16,100 nucleotides of DNA from Chitinophagaceae bacterium (GCA_025351145.1 JANXWM010000422.1:1-16100); one strand, 5' to 3'; positions 1 through 8,146 are shown, counted from the stretch's first letter. Translations and numbers: made by a program. Notes: a model not told the origin generated them from the sequence alone.

Positions 1-1
1 T

Positions 2-1042
2 TACATGGAGCATGCAGATATAGGTTATAATAAAGACCAGGTTTTAATTGTTCCTGATACATGGATGCTTGGCAATAACCAGCAGGCATTTTATCAGCAA
101 TTGGCAAATGATCCGCGTGTAGCAAGTGTAAGCCGTTCAGGTTATTTGCCCGCAGGGCCGAGTAATAATAATAATTTCTTTGTATCGCCTGAGCAAAACC
201 ACGGGCAGATGGTAAAAACATTGCGTTATGATGTAGATGAAAATTATATTAGCACACTTGGCATACACATGCTGGCAGGGAGAAATTTTTCTAAAGAGTA
301 TGCAACCGATTCTTCAGCAGTTATTTTAAATGAAACCGCAGCAAGGGTTTTAGGCTGGAGTAATAAAGCTGTTGGTCATAATATTTTACGCACCGATAAC
401 CAGGGGCAAAAAATCACCTATCATGTAATAGGCATTGTAAAAGATTTTAATTTCAGGTCACTGCACGAAATTATTTCACTATTGGTAATGTCATTTGCGC
501 CAGATCCTTCTGTATTAATTGCAAAATTAAAAACAAAAGATGCAGCAGCATTAACGTCAACACTTTCAAAAACATGGACATCTTTTGGTGCCGAAGATGC
601 AATGTCTTATTCTTTCCTGGATGATCGTTTTAATAACACCTATAAAGCAGAACAAAAAACAGGAACCATACTTGGCATATTCGCTGGCCTTACCATTTTT
701 GTAGCGTGCCTTGGTCTGTTTGGACTTGCCATGTTTACTGCACAACAACGCACCAAAGAAATAGGTATCCGTAAAGTATTGGGTGCAAGTGTATCGCAGG
801 TAACTAATATGCTTTCAAAAGAATTTTTAAAACTGGTGATCATTGCATGTGTTATTGCATTTCCATTATCGTATTGGGCTATGAGCAAATGGCTGCAGGA
901 CTTTGCCTATCGCACAGATATAAGTTGGTGGGTATTTGCTGTTGCGGCATTTGTTGCATTGCTTATTGCATTGATAACAGTAAGCTTCCAGGCTATCAAA
1001 GCAGCAATAGCCAATCCGGTAAAGAGTTTGAGAACGGAGTGA
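2..1042 (+). CDS. ABC transporter permease, MacB/FtsX type (C-terminal part, gene cut by window start)
   Basis: This is the C-terminal part of an inner-membrane permease of the MacB/FtsX superfamily. The reading frame is open to the left edge. The ATG at 5 is internal, because the residues there (YMEHADIGYNKD) align with the middle of the paralogue at 5633 (YMQQASLGYDKD), so roughly 460 N-terminal residues lie outside. What is visible is a periplasmic domain (about residues 1-215 of the visible part, including AGRNFSKEY and VIGIVKDFNF) and then the FtsX core: a membrane helix around TILGIFAGLTIFVACLGLFG, the conserved cytoplasmic loop KEIGIRKVLGASVSQ, and two more helices. It ends in NPVKSLRTE, the usual end of this family. 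Such permeases work with a separate ATPase in macrolide, peptide or lipoprotein export, or in cell-envelope signalling. The substrate cannot be told from sequence. It heads a series of three paralogues. Confidence 0.93.
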   Translation, partial: YMEHADIGYNKDQVLIVPDTWMLGNNQQAFYQQLANDPRVASVSRSGYLPAGPSNNNNFFVSPEQNHGQMVKTLRYDVDENYISTLGIHMLAGRNFSKEYATDSSAVILNETAARVLGWSNKAVGHNILRTDNQGQKITYHVIGIVKDFNFRSLHEIISLLVMSFAPDPSVLIAKLKTKDAAALTSTLSKTWTSFGAEDAMSYSFLDDRFNNTYKAEQKTGTILGIFAGLTIFVACLGLFGLAMFTAQQRTKEIGIRKVLGASVSQVTNMLSKEFLKLVIIACVIAFPLSYWAMSKWLQDFAYRTDISWWVFAVAAFVALLIALITVSFQAIKAAIANPVKSLRTE

Positions 1043-1045
1043 GAA

Positions 1046-1108
1046 GCCCCGCCCCTAAAGGGAGAAAGAAGAAGAATTTTTATTAGCCCCTCTTTAGGGG
1101 GCGGGGGC
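1046..1108. repeat. GC-rich palindromic 3'-end module, copy 1
   Basis: An imperfect long hairpin begins 3 nt after the permease stop codon. The left arm (GCCCCGCCCCTAAAG, 1046-1060) pairs with the right arm (1092-1108) with one bulge. Each arm is also close to self-complementary around CCCTAAAGGG or CCCCTCTTTAGGGG, so alternative folds are possible. Positions 1053-1090, mostly a purine-rich loop, are identical over 38 nt to 3686-3723. No T-run follows the right arm, so it is not a standard intrinsic terminator, but it could act as a 3' stabiliser or a bidirectional terminator. Palindromes of the CCCCTAAAGGGG kind are common between genes in Bacteroidota. Confidence 0.8.
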
Positions 1109-1114
1109 ATCATC

Positions 1115-1214
1115 GTTGCGTCGCACACTTGTGCTGTTGGATTGTATAGCAGCAATTAACAGCCACAGCCTAAAGATGAATAAAAATTCAGAACGTACAA
1201 GTGAGTGACACAAC
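1115..1214. repeat. Inverted pair of the 20-bp core repeat (100 bp)
   Basis: The left core (1115-1134, reading GTTGCGTCGCACACTTGTGC) and the right core (1195-1214, GTACAAGTGAGTGACACAAC) face each other. They are complementary at 16 of 20 positions across a 60-nt spacer. The left core follows directly on the GC-rich palindrome. The right core overlaps the GTG at 1201 that would otherwise extend the next permease frame. Nothing else is recognisable in the 224 nt between the two permeases. Confidence 0.85.
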
Positions 1215-1266
1215 GAAGATGAGTAAAGAACAAAAAGCTAAGTACAAAAAACTTACAACTTCATTT

Positions 1267-3675
1267 ATGTTTAAAAATTATTTTAAAACAGCATGGCGCA
1301 GTATTTATCGCAGTAAATTTTATTCGCTGGTAAATATTGTTGGGCTTTCTGCAGGTATTGCATTTGCATTTTTAACCGGCGGTTATGTGTGGAACGAACT
1401 GCAGGTAAATAACCATATTAGCAATGCAGATAATCAGTACATTATTCAAAGTAAATGGAGAGATCCGAACCAGGGCTACGCCATTGCAACTTTTGGCCCG
1501 CTGGCAAAGGCTTTGCGGCAGCAGTTTCCAGACCTTGTAAAAAATTATTACAGGTGGGACGGTATTACTTCTAATGTTTCAAAAGGAGATAAACATTTTC
1601 GGGAAGGGCTGCAGATTGGGGACAGCAGTTTTCTTACTATGTATGGCTTTCAGTTATTGTATGGTAATACAAAAACAGCATTGAATAATCCTTACTCTGT
1701 GGTGATTACGGAAGATAGGGCAATGAAATATTTTGGTAAAAAAGATGCGCTTGGGCAAACGCTTAGCATTGAAAGTTTCTCTGGCACCAAACATGATTTT
1801 TTAATTACAGGTGTAATGAAAACCCCGCCTGCAAATTCTGTGTTGAAAGTTACTTACGATAACGATAACCAAATATACCTCGGCGAAAGTTCGTTGAATT
1901 TTTTTGGGCGCAATATGGAAACATGGAAGAATTTTTATATTGTAAATTTTATAGAATTACAAAATGGCGTTACACCAAAAGACCTTGAGAAACCCATTGC
2001 CCAATTGGTGAAAGAAAATACATCTGCACAGGTAAGTAAAGATGTAACCCCATACCTCACCACGCTGAAAGATTATTACTTAGAAACCAATAATAACCTG
2101 GTTGAAAAAATGCTTTATACTTTATCGTGTATTGCATTGTTTATTTTATTGATGGCTATTGTGAACTTTGTAAATATCTCTGTAAGCCGCTCTGCTGCAC
2201 GCATGCGGGAAATTGGTGTGCGCAAAGTATTGGGCAGTTTGAGAAAACAATTGCTGCTGCAGTTTCTTATTGAATCTGTATTGCTTGTTTTGTTTGCCAC
2301 TTTGTTTGCATTGATTATTTATGCCATTACACGAAATTATTTTAGCGGACTGGTTGGAAAAGAAGTGCCATCACTTACAGCATATCCTTTATATTTTATT
2401 TTTATTCCTTTTGCAATTACCATAATAGTTGGGTTGCTCGCAGGTATTTATCCTGCCTTTGTTTTATCTTCTATAAAAACAGTTGACTCATTAAAAGGGA
2501 AATTATCAACGGTAAAAGAAAATATTTTTTTCAGGAAATCACTGGTTGGTTTTCAGTTCTGCATGGCAACGATTGTTTTTACCGGCGCCATTATTATTTC
2601 GCAACAGGTTTCACTTTTCTTCAGCAAAGATTTAGGGTACAACAAAGATTTTATCGTGTCTGCAAGAGTGCCGCGAGACTGGAGCCCGCAGGGTGTGCAG
2701 CATATAGAAACCATACGCAATGAATTTGCAAAAACGCCCGGCATCAGCAATGTTTCTGTTTCTTACGAAATACCCGATGGGGCCAATGCTGGAAGTTTCC
2801 AGATGTATAAATTTGGGGCGGACTCTACAAGCGCCATCACTGCACAGCAACTAACCACCGATGAAAATTATGCAGCCACTTACCAGATACCGATTGCTGC
2901 AGGTGTGTTTTATAAATCGCCGCAGGATGCAATTGATTCTTCAAAAATTGTGATCAACGAAACAGCAGTAAAGGCTTTGGGTTTTGCAAATGCACAGGAT
3001 GCAATTGGCAAAAAAGTAATGTCGGCAGGTGCGCCAATAATATTTACCATTAGTGGCGTTACAAAAGATTTTCATTTTGGTTCTATGCAATCGGCTATTA
3101 CACCGGTGGCATTTTATCATCCAAAGATTGCACCGATTTACAGGTTCCTTTCTTTTAAAATAGAAACAGGCAATGTGGGCAACAGCATTGCCGCATTGCA
3201 AAAAAAGTGGTCGGTACTATTTCCTGATGCACCATTTGCATACACATTTATGGACGATGATTTAAAACGGATTTACCAAAGCGAACTGCAGTTGAAACAG
3301 GCATCATACACTGCTACAGTTCTTGCTTTTGTTATTGTGTTGCTTGGAGTAATTGGTTTGGTTTCGCTTAGCGTACAAAAGCGTACAAAAGAAATCGGCA
3401 TAAGAAAAGTATTGGGTTCATCTGTAAGCAGCATCATGTCTTTGTTCCTGAAAGAATTTTTACAAATTATACTTCTGGCTGGTGTAGTCGCTTGCCCTAT
3501 TGCATACTTTATTATGCAGGGCTGGTTGAATGATTATGAATATCGTGTCAGCATTACTGCAACACCATTTATTGTATCTATTTGTGTGTTGGGTTTTATT
3601 ACTGCATTGCTTATTACTTTACAAACAGTAAAAGCTGCGAACGCCAATCCTGTAACAATTTTGAGAACAGAGTAA
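1267..3675 (+). CDS. ABC transporter permease, MacB/FtsX type
   Basis: This is a complete inner-membrane permease of about 802 residues with the duplicated layout of the family. It has an N-terminal membrane helix (about residues 20-45), a first periplasmic MacB-PCD-like domain (about 46-270), FtsX helices carrying the loop MREIGVRKVLGSLRKQ, a linker helix around residue 430, a second periplasmic domain, and a second FtsX helix set with KEIGIRKVLGSSVSS. It ends in NPVTILRTE. The ATG at 1267 was chosen because MFKNYFKTAWRSIYR matches the paralogue start MLKNYFKIAWRNLMK. The frame is open back to a GTG at 1201, but that GTG belongs to a repeated element and adds 22 low-complexity polar residues. 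No ATPase domain is present, so an ATPase encoded elsewhere must power it. The substrate is unknown. It sits between two paralogues and is followed by the same GC-rich 3' palindrome. Confidence 0.93.
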   Translation: MFKNYFKTAWRSIYRSKFYSLVNIVGLSAGIAFAFLTGGYVWNELQVNNHISNADNQYIIQSKWRDPNQGYAIATFGPLAKALRQQFPDLVKNYYRWDGITSNVSKGDKHFREGLQIGDSSFLTMYGFQLLYGNTKTALNNPYSVVITEDRAMKYFGKKDALGQTLSIESFSGTKHDFLITGVMKTPPANSVLKVTYDNDNQIYLGESSLNFFGRNMETWKNFYIVNFIELQNGVTPKDLEKPIAQLVKENTSAQVSKDVTPYLTTLKDYYLETNNNLVEKMLYTLSCIALFILLMAIVNFVNISVSRSAARMREIGVRKVLGSLRKQLLLQFLIESVLLVLFATLFALIIYAITRNYFSGLVGKEVPSLTAYPLYFIFIPFAITIIVGLLAGIYPAFVLSSIKTVDSLKGKLSTVKENIFFRKSLVGFQFCMATIVFTGAIIISQQVSLFFSKDLGYNKDFIVSARVPRDWSPQGVQHIETIRNEFAKTPGISNVSVSYEIPDGANAGSFQMYKFGADSTSAITAQQLTTDENYAATYQIPIAAGVFYKSPQDAIDSSKIVINETAVKALGFANAQDAIGKKVMSAGAPIIFTISGVTKDFHFGSMQSAITPVAFYHPKIAPIYRFLSFKIETGNVGNSIAALQKKWSVLFPDAPFAYTFMDDDLKRIYQSELQLKQASYTATVLAFVIVLLGVIGLVSLSVQKRTKEIGIRKVLGSSVSSIMSLFLKEFLQIILLAGVVACPIAYFIMQGWLNDYEYRVSITATPFIVSICVLGFITALLITLQTVKAANANPVTILRTE

Positions 3676-3678
3676 GGA

Positions 3679-3741
3679 GCCCCGGCCCTAAAGGGAGAAA
3701 GAAGAAGAATTTTTATTAGCCCCCCTTTAGGGGTTGGGGGG
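3679..3741. repeat. GC-rich palindromic 3'-end module, copy 2
   Basis: This is the same hairpin design as at 1046-1108 and begins 3 nt after the stop codon. The left arm is GCCCCGGCCCTAAAGGG and the right arm is GCCCCCCTTTAGGGG followed by TTGGGGGGC. A 38-nt block (3686-3723) is identical to copy 1, while the coding ends just upstream differ. The outer arm bases differ between copies (GCCCCG against GGGGTTGGGG), so the pairing is imperfect here. There is no T-run after the hairpin. Confidence 0.8.
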
Positions 3742-3748
3742 CAACATA

Positions 3749-4167
3749 GTTGCGTCGTACTCTTGTACTGCTGGATATTCTATGCAGCTTTTCCTACCCG
3801 GCATGTCAATACTTCTTCAAAATAAAATTATAGAAGCAACCAGCTTTCCTTTTTGTTTTCTCCCGTTCAGTTGCGCACAAAAACTGTTCGTTTTCGTACA
3901 CCAGCTGTAAGCGATGTGTTCTAAAACTCAATACAGTAAAGGATTTATGCAATTGGCATGGCAGTTGAAAGATGAGGTTTAAGTATGCGGGAAGAAAAAT
4001 TTTGAAAGATTGAAACAGAAATTTTTAATAGACTGTTACATTTTAAAAAATACATCGTTACACTTTCAATCGCTGCTTACTGTTTAAAAATAATGGGCGT
4101 GTGCAGCTCCTTATCCGCTTCGGTAAAAGCTCAGTAATAATCCGAACGTACAAGTGAGTGACACAAC
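3749..4167. repeat. Inverted pair of the 20-bp core repeat (419 bp) filling a gene-free gap
   Basis: The left core (3749-3768) and right core (4148-4167) point inward and are complementary at 15 of 20 positions. The right core is preceded by a flanking module (TCCGCTTCGGTAAAAGCTCA, 4114-4133) that recurs exactly at 9787-9806. The 379 nt between the cores is the longest interior of the four pairs and has no convincing coding frame. It contains a degenerate dyad (TGTTCG TTTT CGTACA, 3885-3900). Apart from the upstream palindrome and this element, nothing recognisable lies in the 565-nt gap before the DUF4097 gene. That gene's promoter is probably here but no clear TAnnTTTG box was found. Confidence 0.8.
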
Positions 4168-4240
4168 AGGCGATGACCAAAGTACAAATGCACGCAACAA
4201 AAAAATTTACACAAACGAAAAATAAAACCAAATAAACATT

Positions 4241-5272
4241 ATGAAAAAGTACATGCTCTTTTTTTCGCTGTTAAGTGCAACAGCAGTTACTAAAGCACAA
4301 TCAGGAGATAAAGAACCATACCTTACAAAATCGCTGAGCAGCGAAACCATTCAGAATGTTCTTGCACGAACATCGGGCGGAAGTATTACAGTTGCAGGCG
4401 TAAGCACCGAAGCCAAAATTTAAATGTATGTAAACGGCAACAGCATTACGGGGCTTTCTAAAGATGAGATTAAAAGCAGGTTGGAAGAATTTTATACCGT
4501 TGAAGTTTCTGTAAGCAATAACAAACTTACCGCCATTGCAAAACAGAAAGAAAATAATATGAACTGGAAAAAATCCCTGAGTATTTCTTTTAAGATTTAT
4601 GTACCCGGCAATGTGTCAACAGATCTTTCTACAAGCGGCGGCAGCATTCATTTAAGTGATTTAAAAGGTAACCAGAATTTTAGAACAAGCGGTGGAAGTT
4701 TGCATGTGGATAATATAAGTGGTGCCATTAAAGGTTCAACAAGCGGAGGCAATATCCATGTTGCCAATTCGAACGACCAGATTGATCTTTCAACAAGCGG
4801 CGGCAGTATTGAAGCAAGCAACTGCAAAGGCACTATTCAGTTATCTACCAGCGGCGGTTCACTGCATCTTGCAGATCTTAATGGTACCATTGATGCAAGC
4901 ACCAGCGGTGGCAGAATTGATGGCAGCAATATTACCGGCGAACTTAGTGCAAGCACCAGCGGCGGCAGTGTAAAGCTTGATAATATTCAGGGCAGTGTAG
5001 ATGCATCAACAAGCGGCGGCAGTATGGATGTAGCGGTAACTGCATTGGGCAAGTTTGTAAAACTGCACAACTCCGGCGGCAGCATCAACCTCGAATTACC
5101 CAAAGGCAAAGGGTTCGACCTTAATCTTAGCGGCAACAAAATAAAAGTGGATCCGCTTAATAATTTCAGCGGATCTACAGACGAGAATAATATCAACGGC
5201 ACATTGAACGGCGGCGGCATACCCATTACCGTAAAAGCATCAAGCGGAAAGATTACTGTTACTTTAAAATAG
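4241..5272 (+). pseudogene. DUF4097-type beta-repeat exported protein, interrupted by one in-frame stop
   Basis: Two adjacent frames form one gene. Codons from 4241 encode a signal peptide (MKKYMLFFSLLSATAVTKAQ) and the start of the mature protein, ending STEAKI at a TAA (4421-4423). The same frame resumes at once with ATG TAT GTA (MYVNGNSITG) and runs to 5272. Restored, the product is 343 residues. The mature protein is built of 18-residue repeats beginning TSGGS: one before the stop and about eight after it, then NSGGS. This is typical of DUF4097 proteins, which form a right-handed beta-helix-like fold. A single base change such as GAA to TAA would explain the break, since an acidic residue before VYVNGN would be natural there. 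It may be a true nonsense mutation, a suppressed or recoded stop, or a sequencing error. The A-rich leader before 4241 is typical of Bacteroidota. A good intrinsic terminator follows. Confidence 0.85.
4424..5272 (+). CDS. Downstream open half of the interrupted DUF4097 gene
   Basis: This 282-residue frame starts at an ATG directly after the TAA, in the same frame. It carries the repeat domain (TSGGSIHLSDLKG, TSGGSLHVDNISG and so on at 18-residue steps, about residues 68-215) and a C-terminal segment ending SSGKITVTLK. It has no signal peptide, so if translated alone by reinitiation it would stay in the cytoplasm, unlike the family norm. It is best read as a fragment of the 4241-5272 gene, listed separately because an automated annotation may call it as a gene. 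Confidence 0.55.
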   Translation: MYVNGNSITGLSKDEIKSRLEEFYTVEVSVSNNKLTAIAKQKENNMNWKKSLSISFKIYVPGNVSTDLSTSGGSIHLSDLKGNQNFRTSGGSLHVDNISGAIKGSTSGGNIHVANSNDQIDLSTSGGSIEASNCKGTIQLSTSGGSLHLADLNGTIDASTSGGRIDGSNITGELSASTSGGSVKLDNIQGSVDASTSGGSMDVAVTALGKFVKLHNSGGSINLELPKGKGFDLNLSGNKIKVDPLNNFSGSTDENNINGTLNGGGIPITVKASSGKITVTLK

Positions 5273-5288
5273 CCAGATCGGTTTAAAC

Positions 5289-5357
5289 AGAAGAAAGAAT
5301 ATTATTAGCCAGGCATTAGAATATGAATTAGGCTTTACTTGCGTCGCACTCTTGTAC
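5289..5357 (-). repeat. Single core repeat with flanking module
   Basis: Read on the - strand, the core GTACAAGAGTGCGACGCAAG (5338-5357) is followed by the flanking module TAAAGCCTAATTCATATTCT, which recurs after the cores at 9822 and 13540. It then runs into a remnant (5289-5310, AGAAGAAAGAATATTATTAGCC on +) of the purine-rich loop of the GC-rich palindromes, without the GC arms. No facing partner core was found before the next gene. In the 360-nt gap 5273-5632 the other items are the terminator at 5379 and a short dyad at 5443-5456. Confidence 0.75.
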
Positions 5358-5378
5358 TGTAGTAATTTTACTGAACGA

Positions 5379-5417
5379 ATCCCGATGCAATTACCAAATT
5401 GTTATCGGGATTTTTTT
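5379..5417 (+). terminator. Intrinsic terminator
   Basis: A stem of eight pairs (ATCCCGAT 5379-5386 with ATCGGGAT 5404-5411) encloses a second small stem (AATT/AATT). It is followed by a run of seven T (5411-5417). It is correctly placed to end transcription of the DUF4097 locus, 107 nt past its stop codon and before the third permease. Confidence 0.85.
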
Positions 5418-5632
5418 CTTCTGATTATCCGCTAAACTTATAATGCAGTCCTGCATCGAAACAGAACAGCCATTGTATCAAAACCGTACACATGTTTTGG
5501 CTTGTCATTTTCAAGTTATTGTATTTCAGTTCAAAACAGGTTGGCACAAAATTGAGTAAAGAACAGGTACATGTAGTATCTTTTAAAACCGGGTATTTAT
5601 TTCACATACATCACAACGTAAAATCTGCCGTC

Positions 5633-8068
5633 ATGCTTAAAAACTATTTTAAAATCGCATGGAGAAATTTGATGAAATATAAATTTATTTCTTTCATCAA
5701 TCTGTTTGGTCTTACGGTAGGTTTAGCATGCTGCCTGCTTATTTTAACCTACATCCTCAATGAACTTAGTTATGATCAATACAACGAAAATGCAGACCGT
5801 ATATATCGTGTAACGCGAAGCTTTAATAACCAGGACGGGGCCGTTAGCCTTAACCTTGCCACAGTTGCGCCGCCTTTTGGCCCACTGCTAAAAAATGATT
5901 TTCCGGATATACAAAAAGTAACACGGCTTTTGCCAGATGGCACTTCACCACTTCGATACGGAGATAAGATTTTTAATGAAACAAATGTATTTTGGGCCGA
6001 TGAAAATTTCTTTGATGTATTTACCGTAAAAACGCTGGAAGGCAATCCCCATACTGCATTGGAAGGCCCGTATTCTGTAATGCTTACAGAAGAAATGGCT
6101 AAAAAGTATTTTGGCAATGAAGACCCAATGAATAAAATGATCCGGTACAACAACCAGTTTAATTTTAAAGTTACGGGTGTATATAAAGCTTTACCTGCAA
6201 ATGCACATATGCATCCCGGTATACTTTTGTCATTTAATACCTTAAAAGATTCTGCTGTATACGGCGAAGAGAATCTTCGCACCAACTGGGGAAACAATTC
6301 TTTCTTCACTTATTTATTAATGCCTTCGAAAGATTATCCCGTGCAAAATATGGAAGCACAGTTTCCTGCTTTTGTTGACAGGCAAATGGATCATAAAGAT
6401 TACAACGGACAGAACCCATCTAAATACACCAAGCTTGGCTTGCAGAAATTAACTGACATACATCTCTATTCGCATACCGATTATGAGGCAGAAGAAAATG
6501 GCGACATTAAACGGGTCTATATTTTTTCTGCCATTGCATTATTTATTTTACTGATTGCCTGCATAAATTATATGAACCTTTCTACCGCACGTTCTGCATT
6601 GCGTGCAAGGGAAATAGGCATAAGAAAAGTAATTGGCGCAACAAAGAAAGAGCTCATCTTTCAATTCCTAAGCGAATCTGTTATTATAGCCTGGGCGGCT
6701 ATTCTTATAGCTGTTGCGCTGTTATATTTTTTATTGCCATGGTTCAACGATCTTTCGGGTCAGCAGCTTTCTGTAAGCATTTTAATGAAATGGCAAATTT
6801 TGTTGCCGCTTTTTCTGGCACCTTTTGCTATAGGAATTATTTCAGGCATTTACCCAGCCCTGTTCATGTCATCATTCCAGCCGGTAAAAACATTAAAGGG
6901 GATATTTAAAGTTGGCGGCAGCAATATTTCTTTAAGAAAAGCCCTGGTTGTTGTTCAGTTTTCTATTTCAATTATACTCATCATTACTACTGCTATTGTA
7001 TTTCAACAACTGCGCTACATGCAGCAGGCATCGCTTGGTTACGACAAAGATCATGTTGTTACGATGCAGTATAACGGGGCACTTGCCAAACAATATGAAG
7101 CTTTCCGAAATGAGCTGCTACAGGATGCAAATATTAAAAAGGTAGCACGTTCATCCCGCATTCCTACAGGGAGATTATTAGATTCACAGGGTGCGTATAC
7201 TTATTCCGGTGATTCACTCATACCTGTAAATACAGAAATTAAATACCTGGCCGCCGATTATGATTTTGTTTCTGTTTATGGTATGCACATGGCCGCCGGA
7301 AGAAATTTTTCACGGGAATATGGCACCGATACTGCCGGGTTTATTATAAATGAAGCAGCTGCAAAAACCTTTGGCTGGAAATCTGATCAGGAAGCTGTAG
7401 GCAAAAACTTAAAATATTCATCCATCAACGGGCATGTGATTGGTGTGGTAACTGATTTTCATTTTGAATCAATGCACCAGAAAATTGTTCCGCTTGTAAT
7501 TGTAATGCCCTCATCCAATTTGGGCACTTTTTATAACTACCTTTCGGTAAAAATTACCGGTAATGATCTACCCGGTACTTTGGCAAAAATTAAAAAAATA
7601 TGGGAAAGTTATCTTCCCGAAACTCCGTATCAAAGTACGTTTCTTGACAAAAATTTTGAAAAACTTTATCAAAGCGAAGAGCGGCAGGGAACCATATTCA
7701 CCATCTTTTCATGCATAGCCATTTTTATCGCATGCCTTGGGTTGTTTGGCCTTTCTGCTTTTGCTATTACACAACGCTTTAAAGAAATTGGTGTGCGAAA
7801 AGTGCTGGGCGCAAGTGTAAGCAGCATAGTAACACTGCTTTCTAAAGATTTTCTTAAACTCGTTGCAATAGCTGCTGTTATTGCGTTTCCGGTAGCGTGG
7901 TATGCAATGCATCAATGGCTGCAGGATTTTGCTTACCGCATCGAGATAGCGTGGTGGGTGTTTTTGTTTGCAGGTATTGCAGCAGCATTGGTGGCATTGA
8001 TCACCGTAAGTTTCCAGGCAGTAAAAGCAGCGGTAATGAATCCCGTGAAGAGTTTAAGATCGGAATAA
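5633..8068 (+). CDS. ABC transporter permease, MacB/FtsX type
   Basis: This is a complete inner-membrane permease of about 811 residues, the closest in-window relative of the truncated gene at the left edge. It opens MLKNYFKIAWRNLMKYKF, then a membrane helix around LFGLTVGLACCLLIL. A periplasmic MacB-PCD-like domain follows, with LTEEMAKKYFG and the VTGVYKALPANAH stretch. The first FtsX helix set carries REIGIRKVIGATKKE, then come a second periplasmic domain (AGRNFSREYGTD, VIGVVTDFHFESM) and a second FtsX set with KEIGVRKVLGASVSS. It ends NPVKSLRSE. The frame is open back to 5492, but the 47 extra residues lack family similarity and the ATG at 5633 gives the standard start. It lies downstream of a strong terminator, so it needs its own promoter. 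No ATPase is nearby and the substrate is unknown. Confidence 0.94.
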   Translation: MLKNYFKIAWRNLMKYKFISFINLFGLTVGLACCLLILTYILNELSYDQYNENADRIYRVTRSFNNQDGAVSLNLATVAPPFGPLLKNDFPDIQKVTRLLPDGTSPLRYGDKIFNETNVFWADENFFDVFTVKTLEGNPHTALEGPYSVMLTEEMAKKYFGNEDPMNKMIRYNNQFNFKVTGVYKALPANAHMHPGILLSFNTLKDSAVYGEENLRTNWGNNSFFTYLLMPSKDYPVQNMEAQFPAFVDRQMDHKDYNGQNPSKYTKLGLQKLTDIHLYSHTDYEAEENGDIKRVYIFSAIALFILLIACINYMNLSTARSALRAREIGIRKVIGATKKELIFQFLSESVIIAWAAILIAVALLYFLLPWFNDLSGQQLSVSILMKWQILLPLFLAPFAIGIISGIYPALFMSSFQPVKTLKGIFKVGGSNISLRKALVVVQFSISIILIITTAIVFQQLRYMQQASLGYDKDHVVTMQYNGALAKQYEAFRNELLQDANIKKVARSSRIPTGRLLDSQGAYTYSGDSLIPVNTEIKYLAADYDFVSVYGMHMAAGRNFSREYGTDTAGFIINEAAAKTFGWKSDQEAVGKNLKYSSINGHVIGVVTDFHFESMHQKIVPLVIVMPSSNLGTFYNYLSVKITGNDLPGTLAKIKKIWESYLPETPYQSTFLDKNFEKLYQSEERQGTIFTIFSCIAIFIACLGLFGLSAFAITQRFKEIGVRKVLGASVSSIVTLLSKDFLKLVAIAAVIAFPVAWYAMHQWLQDFAYRIEIAWWVFLFAGIAAALVALITVSFQAVKAAVMNPVKSLRSE

Positions 8069-8071
8069 GAA

Positions 8072-8140
8072 GCCCCTAACCCCTAAAGGGGAATTAGAAT
8101 GCTGAAGAAATTTATTTGCTCCCCTTTAGGAGCTGGGGGC
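8072..8140. repeat. GC-rich palindromic 3'-end module, copy 3
   Basis: This begins 3 nt after the permease stop codon. The left arm GCCCCTAACCCCTAAAGGGG (8072-8091) faces the right arm GCTCCCCTTTAGGAGCTGGGGGC-type sequence (8118-8140). The loop differs from copies 1 and 2, so the arms are more conserved than the loop here. It is followed 6 nt later by the core repeat, the same order as behind the other two permeases. Confidence 0.78.
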
Positions 8141-8146
8141 ATCTTC

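Noticed and set aside
4719..4973. Alternative frames through the DUF4097 repeats on both strands
   Set aside because: The 54-nt repeat keeps other frames open by periodicity alone; the translations are repetitive without sense.
5443..5456. Short dyad ATGCAG-TC-CTGCAT upstream of the third permease
   Set aside because: A perfect six-base arm is easily found by chance, and nothing ties it to a known operator.
5492..5632. N-terminal extension of the third permease (47 residues)
   Set aside because: Paralogues start at MxKNYFKxAWR, which here is the ATG at 5633. The upstream part shows no similarity to the family.
5776..6309. - strand frame of 177 codons inside the third permease
   Set aside because: It lies wholly opposite a conserved periplasmic domain and shows no family features.
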